Shown one piece after another: positions 1-7,543 of a stretch of 64,000 bases of DNA. The notes below the pieces were generated by a model, which made no database searches, was not told the DNA's origin, and saw only the letters and a list, made by a program, of their open reading frames with translations. The stretch is from Streptomyces sp. NBC_00091 (GTDB taxonomy: Bacteria > Actinomycetota > Actinomycetes > Streptomycetales > Streptomycetaceae): positions 1,612,001 through 1,676,000 of the forward strand of contig NZ_JAPEMA010000001.1 in NCBI RefSeq assembly GCF_026343185.1, read 5' to 3'. Each line of letters begins with the position of its first letter. Within the stretch, counting starts at the first letter, position 1. A program made the position numbers and the translations under genes.

Positions 1-1
1 C

Positions 2-1012
2 GAGCGGGGCGTCGCGGCGACCCCGATGGACTTCCCGTCGGCCGACTCCCGCTACCACAACTACGCCGAGGCGAACGCGGAGATCGACCAGCGCATCGCC
101 CAGTACCCCGGAATCATGAGCAAGCAGGTCATCGGGAAGTCGTACCAGGGCCGGGACCTCGTGGCGATCAAGATCAGTGACAACGTCGCCACGGACGAGG
201 CCGAGCCCGAGGTGCTCTTCACGGCCCACCAGCACGCCCGTGAGCACCTCACCGTGGAAATGGCCCTGTACCTGCTCAAGGAGTTCGGCTCCAAGTACGG
301 CAGCGACTCCCGGGTCACCAACGCGGTCAACGGGCGCGAGATCTGGATCATCCCGGACCTCAACCCCGACGGCGGCGAGTACGACATCGCCACCGGCTCC
401 TACCGCTCGTGGCGCAAGAACCGGCAGCCCAACAGCGGCTCCTCGTACGTCGGCACGGACGAGAACCGCAACTGGAACTACAAGTGGGGCTGCTGCGGCG
501 GCTCCAGCACCAGCAAGAGCTCCGAGACCTACCGCGGGCCGGCCGCCGAGTCCGCGCCCGAGGTGAAGGCGGTCTCCGACTTCGTCCGCGGCCGGGTGGT
601 CGGCGGCAAGCAGCAGATCACGGCCGCGATCGACTTCCACACGTACAGCGAGCTCGTGCTGTGGCCCTTCGGGTACACGTACAACGACACCGCGCCCGGC
701 CTGACCGCAGACGACCTCGCCGTGTACAAGAAGATCGGCACGAGCATGGCCGCCAGCAACGGCTACACCCCCGAGCAGTCGAGCGACCTGTACATCACCG
801 ACGGCACGATCGACGACTGGCTGTGGGGCAACCAGAAGATCTTCGCCTACACCTTCGAGATGTACCCGGCCAACGGCGGCGGCGGCTTCTACCCGCCGGA
901 CGAGGTCATCGACCGCGAAACGGCGCGCAACAAGGACGCCGTGCTCCAGCTGCTGGAGAACGCGGACTGCATGTACCGCTCGATCGGCAAGGAAGCCCAG
1001 TACTGCGCCTAG
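2..1012 (+). CDS. Zinc carboxypeptidase, M14 family (5' end outside window)
   Basis: This is the C-terminal part of a secreted M14 metallocarboxypeptidase, which releases C-terminal residues from peptides. The frame is open to the left edge, so the true start and any signal peptide are missing; the ATG at 26 is internal. Zinc ligands are visible as the HARE segment (His codon 233, Glu codon 242) and the later His in DFHTYSE (codon 638). The catalytic Glu is in YTFEMYP (codon 857). [10 protein letters not shown] and the ENRNW substrate-binding Arg region are also typical. It most resembles the carboxypeptidase T/SG type of Streptomyces. No partner gene is evident. A GC hairpin follows the stop. 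Confidence 0.9.
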   Translation, partial: ERGVAATPMDFPSADSRYHNYAEANAEIDQRIAQYPGIMSKQVIGKSYQGRDLVAIKISDNVATDEAEPEVLFTAHQHAREHLTVEMALYLLKEFGSKYGSDSRVTNAVNGREIWIIPDLNPDGGEYDIATGSYRSWRKNRQPNSGSSYVGTDENRNWNYKWGCCGGSSTSKSSETYRGPAAESAPEVKAVSDFVRGRVVGGKQQITAAIDFHTYSELVLWPFGYTYNDTAPGLTADDLAVYKKIGTSMAASNGYTPEQSSDLYITDGTIDDWLWGNQKIFAYTFEMYPANGGGGFYPPDEVIDRETARNKDAVLQLLENADCMYRSIGKEAQYCA

Positions 1013-1026
1013 TCGCAGAGCGAGCC

Positions 1027-1057
1027 GGGGCGCCCCACCGCCAGGGGGGCGCCCCCC
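1027..1057. terminator. GC hairpin after carboxypeptidase gene
   Basis: Two self-complementary GGGGCGCCCC-type blocks separated by a short loop follow the carboxypeptidase stop and precede the convergent stop of the next gene. The placement fits a bidirectional terminator. There is no T tract, as is usual in Streptomyces. Confidence 0.5.
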
Positions 1058-1063
1058 TTACGT

Positions 1064-1708
1064 TCACGGGCCGAGCGCGCCCAGGCACTGGAAGTGGACG
1101 ACCTCGCGCGTGGGCGAGTCGCGCTCCGGCGAGGAGAGCAGCACCCAGAAGTGCGGGCGGCCGCCGAACCCGCCGCCGAAGGTGCCGCGGATCTTCACCG
1201 GCTGGGACCGGCCGGCCTCCAGGACCCCGGACCTGGGCTCCACGACCACGTTCCGGGGGATGTTCACGCTGCCGAACTCGCGCTGGTCCGCGCGGGGCTC
1301 GAAGTCGAGGACCAGCACCTCCCACTTGGTCCGCCCGCCGTAGCCGAGGACCGTGAACCCGGCGTCGATCCCGGTACAGCCGACGTGCGCGATCCCGTCG
1401 CGGAAGTTGTCCGGGCGCAGGTTCTTCACCTGGGCCTGCCCGGGGTAGGGGGTCTTGGGCGGCGGGGTGGTGACCTTGCCCGGAGACGTCTCCGGAGAGG
1501 CCTCCGGGGTCTTCGAGGGGGTCTTGCCGGGCGACTTGCCCGGGGTCTTCGACGGCGTCCGGTCCGGGGTCCGGTCCGGGGTCCGCGACGGCGCGCCCCG
1601 GTCGGAGCGGTTAGGCGGATCCTCGCAGGACGCCCCGGTCAGAGCGGTGGCGGCGGCCAGGACCGCCGCCACCGCCAGCTTCCTCACACGTGCCCGTTCA
1701 ACGGCCAT
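1064..1708 (-). CDS. Secreted or lipid-anchored protein with Pro/Thr/Lys-rich linker
   Basis: Protein of 214 residues. It has an N-terminal basic stretch and a hydrophobic segment (about residues 10-25) ending in LTGASC. Cys28 could be lipidated, although the residue at -3 is Gly rather than Leu, so a plain cleaved signal peptide is also possible. Residues 31-85 form a TPDRTP/SKTPGK repeat linker suited to spanning the cell wall. The C-terminal ~125 residues look like a small beta domain with two cysteines (VGC and FQC) that could pair. I do not recognise a named family. It stands alone, convergent with the carboxypeptidase gene. Confidence 0.75.
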   Translation of the reverse strand: MAVERARVRKLAVAAVLAAATALTGASCEDPPNRSDRGAPSRTPDRTPDRTPSKTPGKSPGKTPSKTPEASPETSPGKVTTPPPKTPYPGQAQVKNLRPDNFRDGIAHVGCTGIDAGFTVLGYGGRTKWEVLVLDFEPRADQREFGSVNIPRNVVVEPRSGVLEAGRSQPVKIRGTFGGGFGGRPHFWVLLSSPERDSPTREVVHFQCLGALGP

Positions 1709-1783
1709 GAGCCCTCCCTACCGGGAGTGTCGGGCCGCAGCGGGGGCGCGGCAAGCCCCGTACGTAGACGCCCGGACAGCCCG

Positions 1784-2203
1784 TCAGCCCAGGACGGCGA
1801 GCGCGTCGATCTCGATCAGCAGGCCGGCCGGGAGGCCCACGTAGACCGTTGTACGGGCGGCCGGGGCCTCCTTGAGGCCCTGGTCCTCGAAGTAGGCGTT
1901 GTAGATCTCGTTCATCTCGGCGAAGTGACCGGTGTCGGTCAGGTAGACGCGGATCATCATCACGTCGTCCCAGCCCGCGCCGCCCGCCTCCAGCACGGAG
2001 CGGACGTTCTCCAGCGTCTGGTGGGTCTGCTCGCGCAGCTTCGGCCCGGCGGTGGTCGGCGCCTGCCCCTCGACGGCCGGGAGGTAGCCGACCTGGCCGG
2101 CGACCTGGAGGATGTTGCCCTTGCGCACGCCGTGCGAGAACTTCGCGGGCGGAGCGGCGTGGGTGTCGGGGGTGACGGCGGTCTTCTCGCGGGTCTCGCT
2201 CAC
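1784..2203 (-). CDS. RidA family reactive-intermediate deaminase
   Basis: Protein of 139 residues with the Rid/YjgF fold, whose family hydrolyses reactive enamines and imines (for example 2-aminoacrylate from serine or threonine dehydratases) to ketoacids and ammonia. The family arginine is in APAARTTVYV (Arg117), followed by LLIEIDALAVL with Glu131 and the ILQVAGQVGY strand near residue 35. The nearest metabolic neighbour is the D-amino-acid PLP deaminase at 4641, on the opposite strand beyond the TnpB element. I infer that RidA once formed a divergent unit with that deaminase and clears its enamine product. The exact subfamily is not certain. Confidence 0.88.
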   Translation of the reverse strand: MSETREKTAVTPDTHAAPPAKFSHGVRKGNILQVAGQVGYLPAVEGQAPTTAGPKLREQTHQTLENVRSVLEAGGAGWDDVMMIRVYLTDTGHFAEMNEIYNAYFEDQGLKEAPAARTTVYVGLPAGLLIEIDALAVLG

Positions 2204-2272
2204 GAGGGATCCTCGGTTTCTGGGTCGGTCTCTGGTCTGGATTCCGTGTCGGAGTACTCCCGGCTGATGGTG

Positions 2273-4171
2273 TCAGCGGTACGGCGTATCAGGGGAGCAG
2301 CTCGAGCAGTTCGCTAAGACTTGACCCGTAATTCTCCAGAAGGTGAGTCGCGGGCTGCAGCCGGGGCGGTGTCCGGGCTTTCCGGCGTGGTCACGCACAG
2401 GGCGTGTCTCATCCGGGGTCGCTCGGGACCGCCATGCGGTAGTTCGGGGAGCAGAGGTTCCACGGCGTTGCCGTGGGACTGCCACGCGACCAGCACCGCG
2501 AGCGGTGGTCCGGTTCTGTGTGGTTGACTCCCGCAGGGCTTCTTCCAGCCCTTGTGCGAAAACGATCTGTGCGTGTCGGGACGCGGCAGTGTCCAGGTAC
2601 GCGGTCTTGGGGTCGCCCGCGTCGGTGAAGCGGACGAACGCCGCGAGGGCGGCGATGAGCAGGCCGGGCGTGGTCTGGGACAAACGCTTTCCCCAGAGCC
2701 GGTACCAAGTGCTGATGTCGCAGTCCTCCACAACGAGCACGGGGCCGTGGGCGGCGACGATCTGCCGGGCGAGGAGGCGGGCGCGGTGGCCCCGGCGGTC
2801 GGCGGCTGAGGCAGCGGCTTCGGCCTGTCGGGCGCGCAGCTTCCGGTGACCAGTGGAGAGCCGGTCACGGTGGAACGCCTGCTTGGGCACACCGTCGGAG
2901 CGAGAAGCACGGGAACCGCCGGGCACACTGACGGCCTTCGGCTTGAGCCCCTCTTCCGCCCGGCGCTCGGCGCGCTTGGCCTGCTTCTTCGACAGGCCGT
3001 ACTGCGCGGTATTGGTGGCCCGGCGGGAGCGCTCCAAGGCTCGCGCACGGCCCCGCCGATTCTTCGCTTCCCGCTCCAGCAGCGCCCGTTCCTCGGGGCT
3101 GAGGGTGATCTCCGTGGAAGCAGGGGCGCCATCAACCGGTGTGATGCTGGCGGGGAAGGAGACGACGGAGATGTTGGAGACGTTGCCGTCCACCCCGCCG
3201 ATCCGGTCCAGGGCGGCGGCCCGCTCGCGCATCTGCCGCACGGCGGGAGCGGTGTAGCCGGGGCCGAGGATCATCAGGTGCGCCTCGTACACCCAGCCGC
3301 CCGGCGCGGATGCTTTGCGGCGGCGTACGAGATCGACCTTGTGCCAGCGGCCGGAGTTGGCGAGGAAGTGTTCGACACGCTTCCACTGGCCGGGCTGCTG
3401 GGGGATGCGCACCGGGAATACGAGGTCACCCGCGTGGGAGTCGGGGCCACCCGCGAACACCACGGCGAGCGGACCGGTGTGATCCCACCACGTCGCCTTC
3501 CGGGTGCCCGGCTTCCCCGACGCCGTGGCCTTGCCCGTGGGCACGACGCCTGAAGGTGCCGCCGGGACCGGCATCCGGCTGGGCTGTAGCAGGGTGTGCC
3601 GGTCGCTGCCGGTGTAGGCCATGGTGTGGCCGTCGAGGGTGCCGACCAGGCGGAAGGTCTCCCACTTGCGGTCGGTGGTGTGGGAGCGGGCGCGGCCGGG
3701 AATGCGGGTGTAGTCGTGCCAGCGGCCGGCCTTCGGACGGCCGTGCCGCTTGCCCGAGTTGTCGGGGAACAGGTGGCGCTGGACGCCGTTCCACACCTCG
3801 TCGGCCATGTGCATCGCCATGGCCTTCGAGACGTGGTGCTTCAAGTGCCCGGAGGATTCGAGGTGCTTGTACGCACACCGCTCCAGGGCCTCACGGGACA
3901 GGCCGAGACGTTCCCGCACGGCCTTCGCCCCGTGCTCGTCACGCTCGTTCTTGGCGGCCCAGTAAGCATCGACCTTGGCGCGGGCATCACGGTGGACGGC
4001 CCGCTTGACCGACCGCATGGAGCCGAGCAGCGTCTCCAGCCGGGCCAGGTCGGCGGGGTCCGTGACGGCCAGCGGAAGCACCATCACCGACACCTGCCCG
4101 TCCTCGGGCTTCTTCCACTTCGGGGCCTTGTTCTTCCCCCGGAACCTCCGCTGCGCCTGGGCAGCCTGCAT
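2273..4171 (-). CDS. tnpB: TnpB-like RNA-guided nuclease, probably inactivated by internal deletion
   Basis: TnpB-type protein of IS605/IS1341 elements; active members are RNA-guided nucleases. I chose ATG 4171 because a GGGGGG ribosome site lies 8 nt upstream; GTG 4180 and ATG 4177 are in frame. Counted from 4180, RuvC-I is IGGVDGN (Asp331) and RuvC-II is VLVVEDCDIS (Glu485). After LSQTTPG (about 506) the protein passes directly to IAALAAFVRFTDAGDP, which in relatives as I recall them follows the zinc ribbon. No CxxC pair and no RuvC-III Asp are present. The last ~14 residues read past the presumed right end into flanking DNA. Either a dead transposon gene or a binding-only variant. Confidence 0.75.
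   Translation of the reverse strand: MQAAQAQRRFRGKNKAPKWKKPEDGQVSVMVLPLAVTDPADLARLETLLGSMRSVKRAVHRDARAKVDAYWAAKNERDEHGAKAVRERLGLSREALERCAYKHLESSGHLKHHVSKAMAMHMADEVWNGVQRHLFPDNSGKRHGRPKAGRWHDYTRIPGRARSHTTDRKWETFRLVGTLDGHTMAYTGSDRHTLLQPSRMPVPAAPSGVVPTGKATASGKPGTRKATWWDHTGPLAVVFAGGPDSHAGDLVFPVRIPQQPGQWKRVEHFLANSGRWHKVDLVRRRKASAPGGWVYEAHLMILGPGYTAPAVRQMRERAAALDRIGGVDGNVSNISVVSFPASITPVDGAPASTEITLSPEERALLEREAKNRRGRARALERSRRATNTAQYGLSKKQAKRAERRAEEGLKPKAVSVPGGSRASRSDGVPKQAFHRDRLSTGHRKLRARQAEAAASAADRRGHRARLLARQIVAAHGPVLVVEDCDISTWYRLWGKRLSQTTPGLLIAALAAFVRFTDAGDPKTAYLDTAASRHAQIVFAQGLEEALRESTTQNRTTARGAGRVAVPRQRRGTSAPRTTAWRSRATPDETRPVRDHAGKPGHRPGCSPRLTFWRITGQVLANCSSCSPDTPYR
2309..2570 (-). ncRNA. Candidate omega/reRNA template and right end of the TnpB element
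   Basis: The 3' end of tnpB is conserved at nucleotide level with a second partial copy at 5975-6227, including a 20-bp identical core (2375-2394 here) and the terminal TCAAGTCTTAG. The reading frame around it is less conserved than the DNA. That pattern fits the guide-RNA scaffold plus right end found at this position in TnpB elements. RNA identity is inferred from position only; no transcript boundary can be read from sequence. Confidence 0.35.
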
Positions 4172-4290
4172 GACCATCACCCCCCGTCACGAATTGATAA
4201 CTCTGCGGCATCATACGTGAGCAGTTCGCCCATGAATGGGGTTTTGGGCCATCGCAATTCCTGAACATGAAGACGCCTGACAGGCGGCGG
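2309..4290 (-). mobile_element. TnpB-carrying IS605/IS1341-type element (left end approximate)
   Basis: This stretch holds a tnpB-type gene without a tnpA partner. The right end (3' side of tnpB) is placed at about 2309 because the sequence ending TCAAGTCTTAGC there is shared with a second partial copy ending near 6227, after which the two diverge. The left end cannot be fixed. Short palindromes at 4229-4240 (CCCATGAATGGG) and 4275-4285 (GCCTGACAGGC) upstream of tnpB are candidate subterminal structures. The element separates ridA from the D-amino-acid deaminase. In this class the 3' end of tnpB overlaps the guide (omega/reRNA) template and right end. Confidence 0.65.
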
Positions 4291-4640
4291 CACGATTCGA
4301 GGTCGCCGTCCAGCACGTCTACAACCTCAACCTCGATTCGTCAGCGGCGATCGCTGTTCGTTGAGGTGATTGGCTCACCCCATGTTGTCCTGCTCGGCTC
4401 CGACCGGGATCGTCGCGTGTCGCTGCAGGCTGCTTCCGGGTTCCACGTCTTCCGTGGTGGTGCTGACTTCCTCCGCTTCGGTCTTCGTCGGGCGGGGATC
4501 CGGGCCCGCGGCTGGGGGCCCCGCGTCCGGCTGCCGCTGCACGCAGAGGGCCGTTGACCCGTCGCCACGCCGGGTGTTAGACAGCACGGGCACCACCCGC
4601 AACGCCCGTTGCGCACGACGCAACGCCATCAGGAGGATCC
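4291..4640. other. Intergenic region upstream of the D-amino-acid deaminase
   Basis: About 350 bp with no convincing coding frame between the presumed left end of the TnpB element and the deaminase start. It contains the operator-like repeats at 4598-4624 and the AGGAGG ribosome site at 4631. I see nothing else recognisable. Confidence 0.5.
4598..4624. promoter_or_regulatory. Operator-like inverted repeats before the deaminase gene
   Basis: Three 6-bp blocks alternate as CGCAAC (4598-4603), GTTGCG (4608-4613) and CGCAAC (4619-4624), so that two overlapping inverted repeats share the middle arm. They lie 17 bp before the deaminase ATG. The arrangement suits a dimeric regulator acting as repressor or activator at this locus. 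The regulator is not in the window. Confidence 0.5.
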
Positions 4641-5921
4641 ATGGGCAGCGACGCAGTCCGACGGCTCGCCGACGAACCGGTCGACCACCGGTTCAAGGGC
4701 CTCCCCCCGGACGCCGGACCGGCCGGCCTCACCGTCGGCGAGCTCGCCGCCCAGAAGCGCGACCTGTACACCGGCGGGTTCACCACCCCCGTCCTGACCC
4801 TCGACGCCGACGCGCTCGCGCACAACCTCGAGGTCCTCGGCACCTACGCCGGCCGCCACGGCCTCGGCTTCGCGCCCCACGGCAAGACCTGCATGGCCCC
4901 GCAGCTCTTCGAGCGGCAGCTCGAGCACGGCGCCTGGGGCATCACCGCCGCCGTCCCCCACCAGGCCCGCGTCTACCGGGCCTTCGGGATCCGGCGCATC
5001 TTCCTCGCCAACGAGCTCGTCGACCCCGCCGCCCTGCGCTGGGTCGCCGCCGAGCTCGCCGCCGACCCCGGCTTCCGGTTCGTCTGCTACGTCGACTCCG
5101 TGCGCGGGGTCCGGCTCATGGACCGGGCCCTCCAGGGGCAGCCCGCCGTCCTGGACGTGGTGGTCGAGCTCGGCGCCGGCGAAGGGGCCCGCACGGGCGC
5201 CCGTACCGACGAGGACTGCCGGGCCGTCGCCGACGCCGTCGCCGCCACCGACACCCTGCGCCTCGTCGGCGTCGCCGGCTACGAGGCCGAGGTGCCGGAC
5301 GCCGACCCGGACGGCGTCCACGCCTGGCTGCGCCGGCTCACCGCGCTCGCCGCCGAGTTCGACGGGGCCGGGCGGTTCGCCCCCGACGTCGAGGAGATCG
5401 TCGTCAGCGCGGGCGGCTCGGCCTGGTTCGACGCCGTCGCCGACGTCTTCGCCGCGATCCCGGAACTGTCCCGGCCGGTCCTCAAGCTGCTGCGCTCCGG
5501 CGCGTACGTCTCCCACGACCACGGCTGGTACACCCGCCTGACCCCCTTCAACCGGATCCCCGAGGAGGGCGGGCTGCGCCCCGCCTTCCGGCTGTGGACC
5601 CAGGTCGTCTCCCGCCCCTCCCCCACCCAGGCCTTCGTCAACGCCGGCAAGCGGGACATCGCCTACGACCTCGGCCTGCCCGAGGCCGAGCTGGTCCGCG
5701 ACGCCCTCACCGGCGAGGAGCGGCCCGCCACCGGCGTCCGGGTGGTCAAACTGTCCGACCAGCACGCCTGGCTGGAGACCGCCTCCTCCGAGGACGTGCA
5801 GGTCGGGGACTGGGTGGCGCTCGGCATGTCGCACCCCTGCACCATCTTCGAGAAGTGGCCGCTGATCCCGGTCGTGGAGGCCGACGGAACGGTCAGTGAC
5901 TACGTCCGGACGTTCTTCTAA
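4641..5921 (+). CDS. Fold-type III PLP amino acid deaminase (D-serine dehydratase / D-threonine aldolase-like)
   Basis: Protein of 426 residues with an alanine-racemase-type N-terminal barrel and a C-terminal D-serine-dehydratase-like domain. Family members deaminate or cleave D-hydroxyamino acids. The PLP lysine is in FAPHGKT (Lys82). GMSHPCTIF near the C terminus carries the His398/Cys400 pair that binds zinc in eukaryotic D-serine dehydratase. The start is fixed by AGGAGGATCC directly upstream. The downstream N-acyl-D-amino-acid deacylase relic and nearby ridA suggest D-amino-acid catabolism: deacylate, deaminate, clear the enamine. Substrate specificity cannot be read from sequence. Mobile-element DNA lies on both sides. 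Confidence 0.85.
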   Translation: MGSDAVRRLADEPVDHRFKGLPPDAGPAGLTVGELAAQKRDLYTGGFTTPVLTLDADALAHNLEVLGTYAGRHGLGFAPHGKTCMAPQLFERQLEHGAWGITAAVPHQARVYRAFGIRRIFLANELVDPAALRWVAAELAADPGFRFVCYVDSVRGVRLMDRALQGQPAVLDVVVELGAGEGARTGARTDEDCRAVADAVAATDTLRLVGVAGYEAEVPDADPDGVHAWLRRLTALAAEFDGAGRFAPDVEEIVVSAGGSAWFDAVADVFAAIPELSRPVLKLLRSGAYVSHDHGWYTRLTPFNRIPEEGGLRPAFRLWTQVVSRPSPTQAFVNAGKRDIAYDLGLPEAELVRDALTGEERPATGVRVVKLSDQHAWLETASSEDVQVGDWVALGMSHPCTIFEKWPLIPVVEADGTVSDYVRTFF

Positions 5922-5974
5922 GAGGTGTTCCCGTAATTGGCTTGCCCTGCGGGTCTTGCTGATGGGTTGGCCAA

Positions 5975-6227
5975 GTCCCTTGTGGATAGGGCGAGAAGAC
6001 GCCCTGTGGGAGTCAACCGCATGGCGGTCCGACCTCCGGTTTCTCGGAGCGGCCCGCGCGGCAGCACAGCCTTCGGGCCGTGCCTCTGCTCCCCGAACGC
6101 CGGATCAGCGCCCTGGGCGACCCCGGAAGAGACACCCGCTCGCGGGTGACCACGCCGGAAAGCCCAGGTCACGCCCCAGCTGCAATCCGCAGCTCGCCTT
6201 CTGGCGAATTGCGGATCAAGTCTTAGC
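5975..6227 (+). mobile_element. Solo 3' end (right end) of a TnpB-type element
   Basis: About 250 bp that align, in opposite orientation, with the 3' end of the tnpB gene at 2309-2560. Shared blocks include GAAGACGCCCTG-like and GGGAGTCAACC near 6000-6017, CCTCTGCTCCCCGAAC, GCGACCCCGGA, the 20-bp identical core at 6146-6165, and the terminal CTTCTGG...TCAAGTCTTAGC. No tnpB body is present. It lies between the deaminase stop and the deacylase start codon. The sequence from 5922 to 5974 is not explained. It may be a deletion remnant or a non-autonomous derivative, and could template an orphan guide RNA. Overall similarity is roughly 70-80 per cent by eye, so it is not a recent duplicate of the 2.3-kb copy. 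Confidence 0.7.
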
Positions 6228-6228
6228 C

Positions 6229-7535
6229 GTGGACCTCGTCATCCGGGGGGCCCGCGTCGCACGAACACCGCGATCGCGGGCTGGAACGGCCCCGGTGACG
6301 ACGTCGACTTCGACTGGCGGACGGTCGGCGAGTACCTCGACCGGCTGGACCATGCCCACAACGGACACGGCAGTGCGGTGAACGCCGCGTACCTCGTGCC
6401 CCAGGGCACGGTCCGCGCGTACGCCCTCGGCTGGGACGACCGCCCCGCGACCGCGGCCGAACTCGACCGGATGCGGCAACTGGTCGCCGAGGGACTGGAA
6501 CAGGGCGCCGTCGGCATGTCCTCCGGGCTCACCCACACCCCCGGCATGTACGCCTCCGGCGCCGAACTGACCGAACTGTGCCGGGTGGTGGCGGCGTACG
6601 GCGGCTACTACTGCCCGCACCACCGCTCGTACGGGCGCGGCGCGCTCGCCGCCTACGCCGAGATGCTCACGCTGGCCCGCGAGGCCGGCTGCGCCCTGCA
6701 CCTGGCCCACGCCACCATGAACTTCGGGGAGAACCGCGGCCGGGCCCCCGAGCTGCTGGCCCTGCTGGACGCGGCGCTCGCCGACGGCGCCGACCTCACC
6801 CTGGACAGCTACCCGTACACCCCCGGCTGCACCACCCTCGCCGCGCTGCTCCCCGGCTGGGCCCACGAGGGCGGCCCGGAGGCGCTGCTGGCGCGGCTGC
6901 GCGCCCCGGAGACGGCCGAGCGGATCCGGTACGCGCTGGAGGTGGAGGGCTCCGACGGCTGCCACGGGGTTCCGGTGGACTGGGCGAGCGTCGAGGTCTC
7001 CGGGACGAACAGCCCCGCGTACGGGAGCCACGTCGGCACCCGGCTCGACGGCTGGGAGACCGCCCGGCGGCTCCTCCTCGGGGACCGGCTCGGCCCGACC
7101 GTCCTCCAGCACGTCGGCCACGAGGAGAACGTCCGGGCGATCATGCGCCACCGCGTCCACACGGGCGGCTCCGACGGCATCCTGCACGGCGCGAAGCCGC
7201 ACCCCCGGGCGTACGGCACCTTCCCGCACTACCTCGGGCACTACGTGCGCGAGCTGGGCGTGCTCTCCCTGGAGGAGTGCGTGGCCCACCTCTCCGGCCG
7301 CCCGGCGGCGCGGCTGCGGCTGCCCGACCGGGGACTGGTCCGCGAGGGCTTCCGCGCCGACCTGGTCCTCTTCGACCCGGAGACGGTCGCGGCCGGGTCC
7401 ACGTACGAGCAGCCGCGCGCGCTGCCCACCGGCATCCCGTACGTGCTGATCGACGGGCACTTCGTCATGCGGGACGGGACCAGGACCGGTGTGCTGGCCG
7501 GACGGTCCGTACGCAGAACGGCCGTTCGCACCTGA
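6229..7535 (+). pseudogene. N-acyl-D-amino-acid deacylase (D-aminoacylase) with internal N-terminal deletion
   Basis: The GTG at 6229 opens VDLVIRGARV, the usual start of D-aminoacylases. At about 6250-6263 the sequence jumps, in a different frame, to IAGWNGPGDDVDFDW and continues intact to 7535. By comparison with the family about 100 residues are gone, including the N-terminal HxH metal-binding strand (PGFIDxHxH). The retained body shows LHLAHATMN, GGSDGILHGAKPHPRAYG (late catalytic Asp) and the FDPETVAAGSTYEQPR C terminus. A shorter product could start at GTG 6378, but it would lack the metal site. The damage lies immediately next to the TnpB right-end remnant. Confidence 0.85.
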
Positions 7536-7543
7536 CACATACG

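Noticed and set aside
5896..6381. A gene starting at 5896 across the TnpB remnant
   Set aside because: The frame overlaps the deaminase end, runs through remnant transposon sequence and enters the deacylase start by chance. No domain is formed.
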